The notes: a model not told the origin generated them from the letters alone. DNA of 64,000 nt from Rhizobiaceae bacterium (GCA_017644105.1 JAEPMD010000007.1:1-64000), one strand, 5' to 3'; counted from the stretch's first letter, positions 7,764 through 17,884 are shown. Numbers and translations are program-made.

Positions 7764-8801
7764 ATGAGATTTTTTGCTTTGACCAATTCCGACAATTTGG
7801 CGCTACCTTTTATTCTCTCCTCTCAGGCGCAAAAACACATTACCCATAACGAAGCTTTATTGGCGCTAGATGCGATTGTGCAATTAAGTGTGATCAGTAA
7901 AAATGTGCCCGAAGGACCGGTGGATGCACAAGTTGGAGCCCGATACATCGTGCCTGAAAACGCAAGTGGAAATTTCGCCAACCAAACTGGTAAAATCGCT
8001 GCTTTTCAAGACGGTATTTATCAATTTTACACCCCTCAAATTGGCTGGCTTACTTATATTTCTGAGGAGAATACCTATCAGTATTTTGACGGTTCAGATT
8101 GGCAAGACTTACAAGGACTGGGAAGCGAGGCTGTGTTTTTAACGCTCGGCGTGAATACGTCCGCAGACCTGACTAACCGCTTTTCAATGTCATCGGATGC
8201 AAGCCTATTTAATCATGATGGCAACAGTCATCAACTCAAAATCAACAAAGCACAAGTGTCTGATACTGCAAGCCTTTTGTTCCAAACAGGATTTTCCGGG
8301 CGTGCCGAATTTGGCATAGCAGGAGATGATCAATTTCGAATTAAAACCAGTCAGGACGGCACAACCTTTCAGACCGCACTGATAGCAGATGCCGCGACTG
8401 GATTTGTCGCTATCGGTGACATAGCGCCGTCGGCAACGCTTACAGTTTCCAACAATATGAAAGTTGAAGACCCGGCATCAAATGCATCGCTTGATGCGAA
8501 TGTATCAGCGGCAATGGCAGAGATTACTTCGACGGCGGCAAATGGTGATCTGACCATTCGGCAAAACGGTGATGGGTCCATCATCTTTCAAACAAATGAT
8601 GAAGATATTCTGCGCCTACAGGACGGCGTGATTACAGCTCACATGCCGGTTCAATTAAAAAGCCATTCACTGTTAAACTTGCCCGATGCTACAATGCCTG
8701 GGAGAATGATCTATGTGACTGATTCTGCTTTTGGTTCCTGCATCGCATTCTCAGACGGCGCACAATGGCGACGAAGCGAAGATCGATCAATTGTCAGCTA
8801 G
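7764..8801 (+). CDS. DUF2793 domain protein (phage/GTA tail-fibre type)
   Basis: The N-terminal 110 residues match DUF2793: (L)ALPFILSSQAQKHITHNEAL...LDAIVQL, then G-A-R-Y-I-V-P and a W-x-x-Y/F-D-G-x-x-W pattern (TYQYFDGSDWQDL). Such domains occur in tail or host-attachment proteins of alphaproteobacterial prophages and gene transfer agents. The rest (about 150-345) is a low-complexity, Asn/Asp/Thr/Ser-rich beta-type region like tail fibres. There is no signal peptide. No other phage structural gene is visible nearby, so this is a solitary copy, as is known for gene-transfer-agent accessory tail genes that sit away from the main cluster. Its role in a particle is inference. Confidence 0.75.
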   Translation: MRFFALTNSDNLALPFILSSQAQKHITHNEALLALDAIVQLSVISKNVPEGPVDAQVGARYIVPENASGNFANQTGKIAAFQDGIYQFYTPQIGWLTYISEENTYQYFDGSDWQDLQGLGSEAVFLTLGVNTSADLTNRFSMSSDASLFNHDGNSHQLKINKAQVSDTASLLFQTGFSGRAEFGIAGDDQFRIKTSQDGTTFQTALIADAATGFVAIGDIAPSATLTVSNNMKVEDPASNASLDANVSAAMAEITSTAANGDLTIRQNGDGSIIFQTNDEDILRLQDGVITAHMPVQLKSHSLLNLPDATMPGRMIYVTDSAFGSCIAFSDGAQWRRSEDRSIVS

Positions 8802-8968
8802 AATAACCGAAATTGATGATCAAAAGTCTCAATCCTCACGAAATATCTCCATAAGATACCTATTGTGTGCGTCAAATTAACTTCATTTTCAAATAATTGT
8901 CACAAAGCCCTAGACGATAAGGAAAACTCAGCGTAACGAAACCTAGAAATACTGCACTTTTTGTTCAT

Positions 8969-10141
8969 ATGAGTATCCAAATGACTGACATCCCCAATAT
9001 CCCGTTTGTTGATCTTGCGAGCCAGCAAAACCGCATACGTGCTGACATTGATAAAGCCATGGCGCGTGTGCTCGATCATGGTCGATATGTCATGGGACCT
9101 GAAGTGGCTGAACTGGAAGCTGAACTGTCCAAATTTTGTGGTGCAAAACATTCAATCGGTTGCTCATCGGGTACCGATGCGTTGGCCATGGTTTTGATGG
9201 CGAAAAACCTGCGGGCAGGACAAGTCATCTTCTGCCCGTCTTTCACATTTGTTGCCACGGCGGAAGTTGTGGCTTGGTTAGGTGCAAAGGTATGTTTTGT
9301 GGATGTGGAGCCGGATACATTCAACATGGATCCAAAGGCACTGAAAGCAGCAATTGAAACCGCAAAGGCAAATGGTGAAGATTTAGCAGGAATTATCGTG
9401 GTAGATCTTTTTGGTCTTCCGGCTGATTACGTTTCAATTTTAAAAATCGCTGAAGAAAATGATCTGTGGCTCATGTCGGATGCTGCGCAGAGCTTTGGCG
9501 CGCGCTATCACAATGCGCCGATTGGGACCAACGGCATCGCCACAGCAACAAGCTTTTTCCCAGCCAAACCATTGGGTGCCTATGGCGATGGTGGCGCAAT
9601 GTTCACTGATGATGATGAATTAGCAGAGGATCTGCGTTCGATCCTATTCCACGGTAAGGGCACAAGCCAATATGACAATGTTCGCATTGGTATGACTGGT
9701 CGTCTTGATACTATGCAAGCAGCTGTGTTGCTTGAGAAACTAAAGATTTTTGATAGCGAGATCGTTGAGCGCCAAAAGGTTGCCGATCGCTATACATCCG
9801 GTCTCAGCGACATTGTTACTTGTCCGCACGTTCCAGAAGGATGCCAATCTGTGTGGGCGCAATATACAACGCGTCTTCCGCAAGGTTTGGACAGAGATGC
9901 TTTGCAAGCACAGCTCAAAGACAAAGGTATTCCAACTGCGGTCTATTATGCAAAACCGTTGCACAGGCAAGATGCATATAAACATAATCTGATTGCAGGA
10001 CAGACTTCGGACGGGGTCCTTCCTGTAACCGATGCATTATCGCTCGATGTCTTAAGCTTACCTATGCATCCATATTTGTCGGACGACACGCAGGATTACA
10101 TTATTGAGCATATTCGCGGCGCAATTTCTGATTTGAGCTAA
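8969..10141 (+). CDS. DegT/DnrJ/EryC1/StrS family PLP-dependent sugar aminotransferase
   Basis: A 390-residue aminotransferase of the family that aminates nucleotide-linked keto-sugars for surface polysaccharide or O-antigen synthesis, using PLP and usually Glu or Gln. Visible features are the start block IPFVDLASQQNRI, the phosphate-binding GCSSGTDAL, the PLP-ring DAAQSFGA and the Schiff-base lysine K200 in TSFFPAKPLGAYGDGGA. The R-x-D-T-M-Q-A-A block (RLDTMQAAVL) and C-terminal S-L-P-M-H-P-Y-L are also typical. A second in-frame ATG is four codons downstream. No other sugar-nucleotide genes are adjacent, so the exact sugar cannot be named. An O-antigen ligase-like gene lies about 18 kb away. 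Confidence 0.9.
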   Translation: MSIQMTDIPNIPFVDLASQQNRIRADIDKAMARVLDHGRYVMGPEVAELEAELSKFCGAKHSIGCSSGTDALAMVLMAKNLRAGQVIFCPSFTFVATAEVVAWLGAKVCFVDVEPDTFNMDPKALKAAIETAKANGEDLAGIIVVDLFGLPADYVSILKIAEENDLWLMSDAAQSFGARYHNAPIGTNGIATATSFFPAKPLGAYGDGGAMFTDDDELAEDLRSILFHGKGTSQYDNVRIGMTGRLDTMQAAVLLEKLKIFDSEIVERQKVADRYTSGLSDIVTCPHVPEGCQSVWAQYTTRLPQGLDRDALQAQLKDKGIPTAVYYAKPLHRQDAYKHNLIAGQTSDGVLPVTDALSLDVLSLPMHPYLSDDTQDYIIEHIRGAISDLS

Positions 10142-10227
10142 ACCGCTTGTCAGGCGCTGGCGTATGAACACATGAGATCATGAATGGGTGTGGGCATCAT
10201 CCTCCACCCTAAAACAATAGGTGTCCG

Positions 10228-11043
10228 TTGCGATTGTCGCTCCTTAAAAAGCTCATCTCTTTCGTCATCGTTGCAGGCGCGACCGCTTATCTCGGCGCCG
10301 TGGCATATTTATATTTCTCGCAAGACAGGCTGATTTTCCCAGTACGCGCTGCTGATACTGAAAATGCCGCTTATGAAAACTTTCAAAAAGTTCTGATTGA
10401 TACGCCAGATGGCGAACAAATCTTTGCGCTTCATCACCCTTCTGAAGAAGGAGAGGCAACGATTATCGTGTTCCATGGCAATTCAAGCTCAGCTGTTCGT
10501 CAAAAAAACCGCGGTGAGCGGCTCATGAACGCTGGCTATGGTGTGTTGCTTGCAGGTTATCGCGGTTATCCAGGTAGCACAGGCAAACCGAGTGAAACCG
10601 GCCTCTTTATCGATGCGATTGCCGCCTACGATTTTCTCCAAGCACAGCGCGCGCAGCAAATCGCACTTTACGGACATTCGCTCGGCACAGGTGTTGCGAC
10701 TTATCTAGCAACGCAACGCGATGTGTTTGCCGTAATGCTAGAAGCGCCTTTTAATTCCGTCGCTGCAGTTGCAGCCGATCGATATCCATGGGTTCCAGTT
10801 CTATCGCTGATCAAGCATGATTTTCAGTCTGATGAGCATATAAAGAAAGTTACGGCACCTATTCTCATTATGCATGGTGATAATGATACTACTGTGCCGC
10901 TCGAATATGGTCAGAGGCTTTATGCCAACGCACCTGAGGGCACTGAGTTTATTATCATCGAAGGCTTAGGACATGGCGGATTTTCAAGAATTGGTAGCGA
11001 AGAGCGCGCCATTGAATTTTTCAACAAAGCTTTAACAAACTAG
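10228..11043 (+). CDS. membrane-anchored alpha/beta hydrolase (BEM46/ABHD13-like)
   Basis: Begins with TTG at 10228. The first 30 residues form a hydrophobic anchor (LISFVIVAGATAYLGAVAYLYF), followed by the family phrase S-Q-D-R-L-I-F-P. The hydrolase core shows the oxyanion-hole motif FHGNSSS, the nucleophile elbow GHSLGTG (Ser151), the acid in MHGDNDTTVP and the histidine in GLGHGGF, so the catalytic triad is complete. Relatives are often annotated as serine peptidase- or esterase-like, and the substrate is unknown. The only in-frame start before the anchor is TTG. The gene converges on the enoyl-CoA hydratase of the leucine operon, with two bases between the stops. Confidence 0.88.
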   Translation: MRLSLLKKLISFVIVAGATAYLGAVAYLYFSQDRLIFPVRAADTENAAYENFQKVLIDTPDGEQIFALHHPSEEGEATIIVFHGNSSSAVRQKNRGERLMNAGYGVLLAGYRGYPGSTGKPSETGLFIDAIAAYDFLQAQRAQQIALYGHSLGTGVATYLATQRDVFAVMLEAPFNSVAAVAADRYPWVPVLSLIKHDFQSDEHIKKVTAPILIMHGDNDTTVPLEYGQRLYANAPEGTEFIIIEGLGHGGFSRIGSEERAIEFFNKALTN

Positions 11044-11045
11044 GT

Positions 11046-11828
11046 TCACTTCGCCCAATCAGGCTTGGTCTGAGCAAAGAAAGATGAAATGCCATGTTGT
11101 GCTTCATCGCTCTCCCACGCATCGGCCAAAGCTTCAATTGAATGAGCAATATCCTCTTGTGAAATACCACCACTTAATTTCAAACATAAAGCTTTAGCAC
11201 GCGCTGATGCTTGTGGCGCGGTTTTTAAAATAGACTTGATTTCTGTCGCAACAGCCTGTTCTAGATCAACTATGACATATGAAACCAATCCTAATTTTTG
11301 CGCATCCGCTGCATCAAACAATTTGCCCGAGAAGAATATCTGACGTGCTGCGCCCTCCCCCAGAAGTTTAACCACAAAAGGTCCGATCGTTGCAGGGATC
11401 AAGCCGAGCTTTGTCTCTGTTAGCGAAAACTTACATTTTGGGTCTGCAAGCACGATGTCACAAACGGACATCAAGCCGATCCCCCCGCCATAGGCTGCGC
11501 CCTGAACAACTGCAATTATGGGCTTGGGCAATTTATAAAGATCTAGCAACATGGATGATAGCGCGCTTGCTTCTTTGATCTTACCAGCGCGATCAGCATC
11601 TGCTTGCGCGCGCATCCAAGCTAAATCACCACCGGCGCAAAAGCTTTTGCCAATGGCACGTAAAACCACTGCTCGAATGGCTGGATCAGATGCACATTGT
11701 TGTGCTGCTTCTGACAATTCTACAATCATTTCAGCATTCATGGCATTATGCTTATCGGGTCGATTAAGCGTTAGATTGGCTATCCCAAAATCGTCAATGT
11801 CCAAAATGATGGTTTGAAATTCATGCAT
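11046..11828 (-). CDS. liuC: enoyl-CoA hydratase family, probable methylglutaconyl-CoA hydratase
   Basis: Crotonase-fold enzyme of about 260 residues, last gene of the leucine operon. It most likely hydrates 3-methylglutaconyl-CoA to HMG-CoA, the step before HMG-CoA lyase. Family marks are LNRPDKHNAMN, the oxyanion residues in SFCAGGDLAWMR, and GAAYGGGIGLMSVCD with the active-site region FSLTETKLGLIPATIGPFV. I start at ATG 11828, which overlaps the upstream HMG-CoA lyase stop (ATGCATGA) and is family-typical (MHEFQTII). A start 12 codons further up lies inside that gene and adds an unusual Arg/Trp-rich extension. The specific substrate is inferred from the operon. Confidence 0.85.
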   Translation of the reverse strand: MHEFQTIILDIDDFGIANLTLNRPDKHNAMNAEMIVELSEAAQQCASDPAIRAVVLRAIGKSFCAGGDLAWMRAQADADRAGKIKEASALSSMLLDLYKLPKPIIAVVQGAAYGGGIGLMSVCDIVLADPKCKFSLTETKLGLIPATIGPFVVKLLGEGAARQIFFSGKLFDAADAQKLGLVSYVIVDLEQAVATEIKSILKTAPQASARAKALCLKLSGGISQEDIAHSIEALADAWESDEAQHGISSFFAQTKPDWAK

Positions 11829-12687
11829 GATTTTGCCTCGCCAATTTCGCCATGATCGTCTCAACTTTCACAAGCCCATCTAAATCGAGTTCTGTTGACC
11901 AACCATCTGCCTCCAGCATTTGCACCAATGCTAATGTGGAGACATTGCCTTTCGCACCTGGCGCATAAGGGCAGCCGCCTAATCCACCAATTGCGCTATC
12001 AAAAACCCGCAGGCCCATATCTAAGCTGGCTTTGACATTATCAAGCGCAACACCTTTGGTATCATGGTAATGTCCGGCAAGCTTTGAGGGATCAATATCC
12101 GCTTGCACCGCTTTGAGCATTTGTGTGGTTGACTGAGGCGTACCAACACCGATTGTATCACCCAAAGACACTTCATAGCAGCCAAGCTCCATCAGCGCAT
12201 TCGAAACGTCAGCGACGGCCTGAGGTTTAATCTCACCTTCATAGGGGCATCCCACAACACAAGACACATAGCCGCGGACGGGAATATTGTGATGACGCGC
12301 GCGCTCCATGAGCGGCACAAAACGTTCAAGGCTTTCAGCAATCGAACAATTGATATTTTTCTGGCTAAAGGTTTCAGACGCGCTGGCGAAGACCGCAACT
12401 TCATCGACTTTTGCGTCCAACGCTTTTTCAAAACCTTGTAAATTTGGTGTCAAAGCAGAATAGCGCACATTGGGATTGCGATTAATGCCGGCCATAACAT
12501 CGGATGAATCGGCCATTTGCGGCACCCATTTGGGTGACACAAAGGCGGTTGCTTCGATGTTTTTAAACCCAAGATCAGAAAACGCGTCTATCAGTTCGAT
12601 CTTCTCATTTGTGGGGATAATTTCCTCTTCGTTTTGAAGACCATCTCTGGGTCCAACTTCAAAGATTTTGACAAATTTGTCACTCAT
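11821..12687 (-). CDS. liuE: hydroxymethylglutaryl-CoA lyase
   Basis: Splits (S)-HMG-CoA into acetyl-CoA and acetoacetate, ending leucine degradation. The 288-residue TIM-barrel protein carries the N-terminal EVGPRDGLQNE motif (metal Asp and catalytic Arg), the metal-binding H-x-H-type sequence HYHDTKG, and the cysteine loop signature GLGGCPYAPGAKGN. Length is normal for bacterial enzymes. The start overlaps the acyl-CoA synthetase stop by four bases (ATGA) and the end overlaps the hydratase start, so it is translated as part of the operon. Confidence 0.95.
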   Translation of the reverse strand: MSDKFVKIFEVGPRDGLQNEEEIIPTNEKIELIDAFSDLGFKNIEATAFVSPKWVPQMADSSDVMAGINRNPNVRYSALTPNLQGFEKALDAKVDEVAVFASASETFSQKNINCSIAESLERFVPLMERARHHNIPVRGYVSCVVGCPYEGEIKPQAVADVSNALMELGCYEVSLGDTIGVGTPQSTTQMLKAVQADIDPSKLAGHYHDTKGVALDNVKASLDMGLRVFDSAIGGLGGCPYAPGAKGNVSTLALVQMLEADGWSTELDLDGLVKVETIMAKLARQNHA

Positions 12688-14300
12688 ACCAACCTATCCC
12701 GTAATTTCCGCCGCATCACCTTACCGGTTGTTGTGACAGGCAATTCATCGAGCACATGGATTTCGCGCGGATATTCATGTGCGGCAAGCCGCGTTTTCAC
12801 ATGCGTCTGCAATTCTGAGAGCAGATCATCCGAGGATGCCACGCCATCTGCTAAGACCACAAAAGCGACGACAATCTCTGTGCGCGTTTCATCGGGTTTA
12901 CCCACAACACCTGCAATCTTGACCGATGGATGGCGCATCAAACAATCTTCAATACTGCCGGGACCAATACGATATCCGGCCGAGGTGATCACATCATCAT
13001 CACGTCCGACAAAGCGGATCCAACCATCGCTCTCAACAATACCCATATCACCTGTCAGCATCCAATCACCGATAAATTTGTCTTTGGTTGCTTGAGAATT
13101 GTTCCAATAATTGAGCATCATCACAGCATCAGGTGCTTTGGCGGCTATAACACCTATCTCCCCATCTGGCACAGCATGGCCATCCATATCGACGGCTGCC
13201 ATTTCATGACCCGCAACTGCCTTGCCGATAATGCCGGGTCGGGGTTGTTCGAGAGCAGCACATGATGAAATTAACAAATTCCCTTCGGTTTGACCGTAAA
13301 ACTCATTGATGGTCACGCCTAAAACCGTTTTACCCCAATCGAGCAACGGCGCGCCTAGGCTTTCACCCCCGCTGCCGACCGATATAAGATGTAAATCGCG
13401 AGGCGAATGATCTGGATAAGTCGAGCGCATAAGCTTGAGCGCCGTTGGCGGCAAAAATGCGTGCTGAACTTTGTAATCCGCCAAAAGGTCAAAGGCGGCA
13501 TCAGCCGTGAACTTTTCAAATCTTTTGGACACCACAGACATTCCGCAAGCCAGCGCTGGAATTAAAACGTCAAACAAACCACCAATCCACGCCCAATCGG
13601 CTGGTGTCCAAATGACCCGACCTGGAGCTGTTTTAAAATCATTAAATGTCTCAAATCCGGTCATATGACCTGCAAGCATGCGATGACCGTGCAAAGCGCC
13701 TTTAGGTGAGCCTGTTGTACCGGATGTGTAGATAATCATGGCCGGATCATCAGGGCCTGTTTGCACGCATTTAAATTCATTCGATTGCGCACTGAGCATG
13801 GCTTGAAAATACAAACTCTTCAGCCCATTATGCACACCACCAATGGTGAGAATTTTAAGTCCCTCGCGCGCCTCATCTTTCATCTCAGAAAGTTTATCAG
13901 CGCCTTTCTGGTTGGTGATGATGACCTTGATACCTGCATCAATGACGCGGTGTTCTAGGGCGTCAGGACCAAAAAGCATGAAAAGCGGCACGGAAATCAG
14001 ACCGCATTTAAATGCACCTAAATGACCAACCGCAGTTTCCAGCGCTTGCGGCAATAATATGCCTATTCGATCACCTCGATTAAGGCCAAGTTCGCAAAAT
14101 AGATTTGCCATCTGGTTGGAAAGATCGCGCAATTTGGCATAGGAAATGGTTTGATCCTCATCGGCCAAAATAAGTGCTGTGGCATTGGGGGTTTTCACCG
14201 CCCAATCATCACAGGCCGCCAATCCCATATTATAGGTTTCTGGCAGCTGCCAGCCATCTTTTGCGACTTGATAGCAATAGCTATCTTTGGGATAATCCAT
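12684..14300 (-). CDS. AMP-forming acyl-CoA synthetase in the leucine operon
   Basis: ANL-superfamily ligase, 538 residues: it activates a carboxylic acid to its CoA ester through an acyl-AMP. The P-loop-like motif is IIYTSGTTGSPKG, followed by NEFYGQTEG (A5), the TGDMG / GRDDDVITSAGYRIGP hinge block and the C-terminal lysine motif TTGKVMRRKLRD. The substrate is not evident from sequence. In this operon an isovalerate- or acetoacetate-type acid is plausible, feeding the same pathway or recycling the acetoacetate made by HMG-CoA lyase. It starts one base after the carboxylase alpha subunit stop and overlaps the lyase start by four bases. Confidence 0.9.
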   Translation of the reverse strand: MDYPKDSYCYQVAKDGWQLPETYNMGLAACDDWAVKTPNATALILADEDQTISYAKLRDLSNQMANLFCELGLNRGDRIGILLPQALETAVGHLGAFKCGLISVPLFMLFGPDALEHRVIDAGIKVIITNQKGADKLSEMKDEAREGLKILTIGGVHNGLKSLYFQAMLSAQSNEFKCVQTGPDDPAMIIYTSGTTGSPKGALHGHRMLAGHMTGFETFNDFKTAPGRVIWTPADWAWIGGLFDVLIPALACGMSVVSKRFEKFTADAAFDLLADYKVQHAFLPPTALKLMRSTYPDHSPRDLHLISVGSGGESLGAPLLDWGKTVLGVTINEFYGQTEGNLLISSCAALEQPRPGIIGKAVAGHEMAAVDMDGHAVPDGEIGVIAAKAPDAVMMLNYWNNSQATKDKFIGDWMLTGDMGIVESDGWIRFVGRDDDVITSAGYRIGPGSIEDCLMRHPSVKIAGVVGKPDETRTEIVVAFVVLADGVASSDDLLSELQTHVKTRLAAHEYPREIHVLDELPVTTTGKVMRRKLRDRLV

Positions 14301-16289
14301 TTAAGCCTCCGGCTCAATTTCAATAAGTATTGAACCACCTTCCACAGCATCACCAACTTGGCAAGTTAAACCCTTTACCTGACCCGCGCAGGGGGCGGCA
14401 AGGTTCATCTCCATCTTCATGGCCTCCAACACAATCAGGCGCTGGCCTTCAGAAACCTCTGTATTTTCTTCCACATCGATTAACCTAATGACACCGCTCA
14501 TAGGGGCTGTGATGATGTTTTCGCCCGTATTGGCTTGTGCATTTGCGCTCAGAGGATCCGGCAAGATGAATTCAAAACTCTGTGCATCTTTATAGAGAAC
14601 GACATAATTGTCTTGCCCATTCATATAGGTTGCGAAATCCAAACCGAAACGCATCCCATCGACTTCGATATCTACCGAGTTTTCATGTTGCGCGATGAGC
14701 TTAAATTGCGAAAGGATATTGCCTGCCAGATCCGATGATGTCACATCTGACCCCACCTCAAGGCGTCGTTCAATGCTTTCCCCCTGATACGTCATAGCGA
14801 CCATGCGCGAAGCAGATCCAAACATGCGCCAATTCGATTGTGGTTTGGATGTTTGCCAATCCAAAGCGATCATCATGGCCAAGGCGATCATCACCTCGTT
14901 TTGTTGATCTTGAATAGTAAGCGCATCCAGATCGCGCTCAATTAGTCCTGTATCTACCTCGCCTTTGCCAAAGCCTTCATGCGACGATAATTTCGACAAA
15001 AATGAAATATTGGATGCTAGTCCTGAGACTTGTGTTTCAGCGAGCGCGGACGTCAGGGCAGACAATGCTTCATTACGATCGCTGCGGTGTGTAATGACCT
15101 TGGCGATCATCGGATCATAATAGGGTGAAATCTGATCACCGGTGCGTACGCCACTATCGTTTCGAGCGTGATCGGATAGTTTCAGATGAGAGATCTCACC
15201 TGTGGCCGGAAGAAAGCCAGCTGGCACATCCTCAGCGTAGATCCGCGCTTCAAATGCATGCCCATTTATCGCAATATCGTCTTGCGACACGGGTAATGCT
15301 TGCCCAGCGGCAACACGCAATTGCAATTTAACCAAATCAAGGCCGGTAATGGCTTCTGTCACCGGATGCTCCACTTGCAATCTGGTGTTCATTTCCATGA
15401 ACCAGAACCCCTTCGTTTGAAGACGTCCTGAACCATCGGCGATAAACTCAATGGTGCCTGCACCTTCATAATTGATCGCTTGTGCCGCTTTAACCGCCGC
15501 CTGCGTCATGGCCTGGCGTACATCTTCTGGCATATCTGGCGCGGGCGCTTCTTCAATTACCTTTTGATGGCGCCGTTGCAGTGAGCAATCACGCTCAAAC
15601 ATGTGAACGACATTGCCTTTGGAATCGCCAAAAACCTGCACTTCGATATGGCGCGGTGACGTGATGAATTTTTCGATTAATACCGCCGGATCGCCAAAGG
15701 CTGTTTGCCCTTCCCGCGCCGCACTTTCTAATGCGGTGAGAAAATCTTCTTCGCGTTCGACCAGCCGCATGCCTTTACCGCCGCCGCCTGCGCGCGCTTT
15801 TATCAAGACGGGATAGCCGATTTTATCAGCTTCTGATTTCAAGAGCTCTGGCGTTTGATCTAATCCGTGATAGCCAGGAACAATCGGAACACCTGCATCT
15901 TGCATGAGTTGTTTGGCAGCATCTTTCAAACCCATCGCGGAAATGGCTTTGGCGCTTGGACCAATGAATTTAAGACCTGCCGCTTCGACAGCCTCAACAA
16001 AATCAGGATTTTCAGACAAAAATCCATAACCTGGATGAATGGCTTCAGCACCAGTTCGTTTTGCAGCATTAATGATCGCGTCTTGTTGCAAATAGCTTTC
16101 GCTGACAGGCGGTGGGCCAATATGAACAGCCTCGTCTGCCATTTCAACATGCAGCGCATTGGCATCTGCATCTGAATAGACAGCAACGGTTTGAATATCC
16201 ATTCTTTTTGCAGTTTTGATAACCCGACACGCGATTTCGCCACGATTGGCGATGAGAATTTTTGAAAACATCGTCATACCCGCCACCAT
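14301..16289 (-). CDS. liuD: methylcrotonoyl-CoA carboxylase biotin-carboxylase/BCCP subunit
   Basis: Alpha subunit of 3-methylcrotonyl-CoA carboxylase, which carboxylates biotin with ATP and bicarbonate. Residues about 5-450 are biotin carboxylase: FSKILIANRGEIACRV, the ATP-grasp loop KARAGGGGKGMR, the EAPAP block and MNTRLQVEHPVTE. The C-terminus is a biotinyl domain with the lysine in LEAMKMEM (about K625). Length, 662, fits MccA. The first ATG overlaps the beta-subunit stop as TAATG. ATGs four and six codons later (MTMFSKIL) are equally plausible starts. The specificity for methylcrotonyl-CoA, rather than propionyl- or geranyl-CoA, is taken from the flanking leucine genes. Confidence 0.93.
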   Translation of the reverse strand: MVAGMTMFSKILIANRGEIACRVIKTAKRMDIQTVAVYSDADANALHVEMADEAVHIGPPPVSESYLQQDAIINAAKRTGAEAIHPGYGFLSENPDFVEAVEAAGLKFIGPSAKAISAMGLKDAAKQLMQDAGVPIVPGYHGLDQTPELLKSEADKIGYPVLIKARAGGGGKGMRLVEREEDFLTALESAAREGQTAFGDPAVLIEKFITSPRHIEVQVFGDSKGNVVHMFERDCSLQRRHQKVIEEAPAPDMPEDVRQAMTQAAVKAAQAINYEGAGTIEFIADGSGRLQTKGFWFMEMNTRLQVEHPVTEAITGLDLVKLQLRVAAGQALPVSQDDIAINGHAFEARIYAEDVPAGFLPATGEISHLKLSDHARNDSGVRTGDQISPYYDPMIAKVITHRSDRNEALSALTSALAETQVSGLASNISFLSKLSSHEGFGKGEVDTGLIERDLDALTIQDQQNEVMIALAMMIALDWQTSKPQSNWRMFGSASRMVAMTYQGESIERRLEVGSDVTSSDLAGNILSQFKLIAQHENSVDIEVDGMRFGLDFATYMNGQDNYVVLYKDAQSFEFILPDPLSANAQANTGENIITAPMSGVIRLIDVEENTEVSEGQRLIVLEAMKMEMNLAAPCAGQVKGLTCQVGDAVEGGSILIEIEPEA

Positions 16290-17884
16290 TACATTCTAAA
16301 CAAGCCGAAGCTTGTATCTTCTACCGGCGCATTCAAACATGCTTTTAGGCTCAATGAGACGACATTACGGGTATCGCGAGGATCGATAATGCCATCACCC
16401 CATAGTCTGGCTGACGCATAAAAAGGGTGTGATTGAGTTTCAAACTGATCCAAAATGGGTTGTTTAAAAGCAGCTTCTTGCTCGGCACTCCAATCTTCAC
16501 CACGCGCCTTTTTGCCAGCGCGGGTAACGCTTGCCATCACCCCTGCCGCTTGCGCACCGCCCATCACGGATATTCTGGCGTTGGGCCACATCCAAACAAA
16601 TCTCGGGCCAAAAGCACGCCCGCACATGCCATAGTTACCGGCGCCATATGACCCACCAATGATCAGAGTAATTTTGGGCACATTGGCTGTTGATACGGCA
16701 TTGACGAGCTTTGCTCCGTCCTTGGCAATACCGCCTGCTTCATATTTCGAACCGACCATAAAGCCGGTGATATTTTGTAAGAAAAGAAGCGGAATTTTTC
16801 GCTGACAGCAGAGCTCAATAAAATGTGCACCTTTGAGCGAGCTTTCAGAGAATAAGACACCATTATTGGCAATGATGCCGACAGGCATGCCGTCAATATG
16901 GGCAAAGCCGGTGACCAAGGTGGTGCCATAACGAGCTTTAAATTCATCAAATTCACTGCCATCTACCATGCGCGCAATCACATCTCGAATGTCATAGGAT
17001 TGCCGCGTATCATGTGGGATTAGCCCCATAATATCCTCGGAAGAATAAGCTGGCTCTTTTGGCGCGCGTAATGTGATATTCGTTTGTGGCGCTTCGCCCA
17101 ATGTGCGCACAACATTGCGCGCGAGTGCTAATGCATGCGCATCATCATCGGCCATATAATCTGCAACACCGGATAATCTGGTATGCGTGTCTGCACCGCC
17201 CAAAGTTTCAGCGTCGACTTCTTCTCCGGTCGCCTCTTTGACAAGTGGGGGGCCTGCGAGGAAAATCATCGCCTGTTCTTTGACCATAATCGTTGTGTCA
17301 CACATGGCCGGTACATATGCGCCACCAGCCGTACAATTGCCCATCACAACAGCGATCTGTGCAATGCCTTTGGCACTCATACGCGCTTGATTATAAAAGA
17401 TACGACCAAAGTGATCTTTATCAGGAAACACCTCATCCTGGTTAGGCAAATTGGCGCCGCCGCTATCGACCAAATAAAGACATGGCAGCATATTTTCTTC
17501 AGCAATTTCCTGCGCTCTGAGATGCTTTTTGACGGTCAGCGGATAATATGTGCCGCCTTTTACCGTCGCATCATTACAAACAATCATGCAATCGCGGCCA
17601 TTGATCTGCCCAATGCCTGCAATGACACCGGCGGCTGGGATATCCGCATCATAGGTGTCTTTTGCCGCGAAAAGGCCAATTTCTAGGAACGCTGTTCCTG
17701 GATCGATCAAACCTTCGACGCGATCTCGGGGAAGTAACTTGCCGCGCGAGACATGACGTTCGCGTGCACGAGACGATCCGCCTTGCAATATGCGTCGTGC
17801 TTCCTCGCGCACGTCATCAAGCTGGCAATGCATCGCCTCGGCATTATCAGCGTTCGGCATGGATGTACTGACTAACTTGGTCAT
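16289..17884 (-). CDS. liuB: methylcrotonoyl-CoA carboxylase carboxyltransferase (beta) subunit
   Basis: Transfers the carboxyl group from biotin to 3-methylcrotonyl-CoA, forming 3-methylglutaconyl-CoA. The 531-residue protein shows both crotonase-like halves. The N half contains [49 protein letters not shown] and [16 protein letters not shown]. The C half contains [26 protein letters not shown] and [16 protein letters not shown]. These phrases are characteristic of MccB rather than propionyl-CoA carboxylase. Its start overlaps the isovaleryl-CoA dehydrogenase stop by one base (TAATG) and its stop overlaps the alpha-subunit start, giving coupled and probably stoichiometric translation. Confidence 0.95.
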   Translation of the reverse strand: MTKLVSTSMPNADNAEAMHCQLDDVREEARRILQGGSSRARERHVSRGKLLPRDRVEGLIDPGTAFLEIGLFAAKDTYDADIPAAGVIAGIGQINGRDCMIVCNDATVKGGTYYPLTVKKHLRAQEIAEENMLPCLYLVDSGGANLPNQDEVFPDKDHFGRIFYNQARMSAKGIAQIAVVMGNCTAGGAYVPAMCDTTIMVKEQAMIFLAGPPLVKEATGEEVDAETLGGADTHTRLSGVADYMADDDAHALALARNVVRTLGEAPQTNITLRAPKEPAYSSEDIMGLIPHDTRQSYDIRDVIARMVDGSEFDEFKARYGTTLVTGFAHIDGMPVGIIANNGVLFSESSLKGAHFIELCCQRKIPLLFLQNITGFMVGSKYEAGGIAKDGAKLVNAVSTANVPKITLIIGGSYGAGNYGMCGRAFGPRFVWMWPNARISVMGGAQAAGVMASVTRAGKKARGEDWSAEQEAAFKQPILDQFETQSHPFYASARLWGDGIIDPRDTRNVVSLSLKACLNAPVEDTSFGLFRM

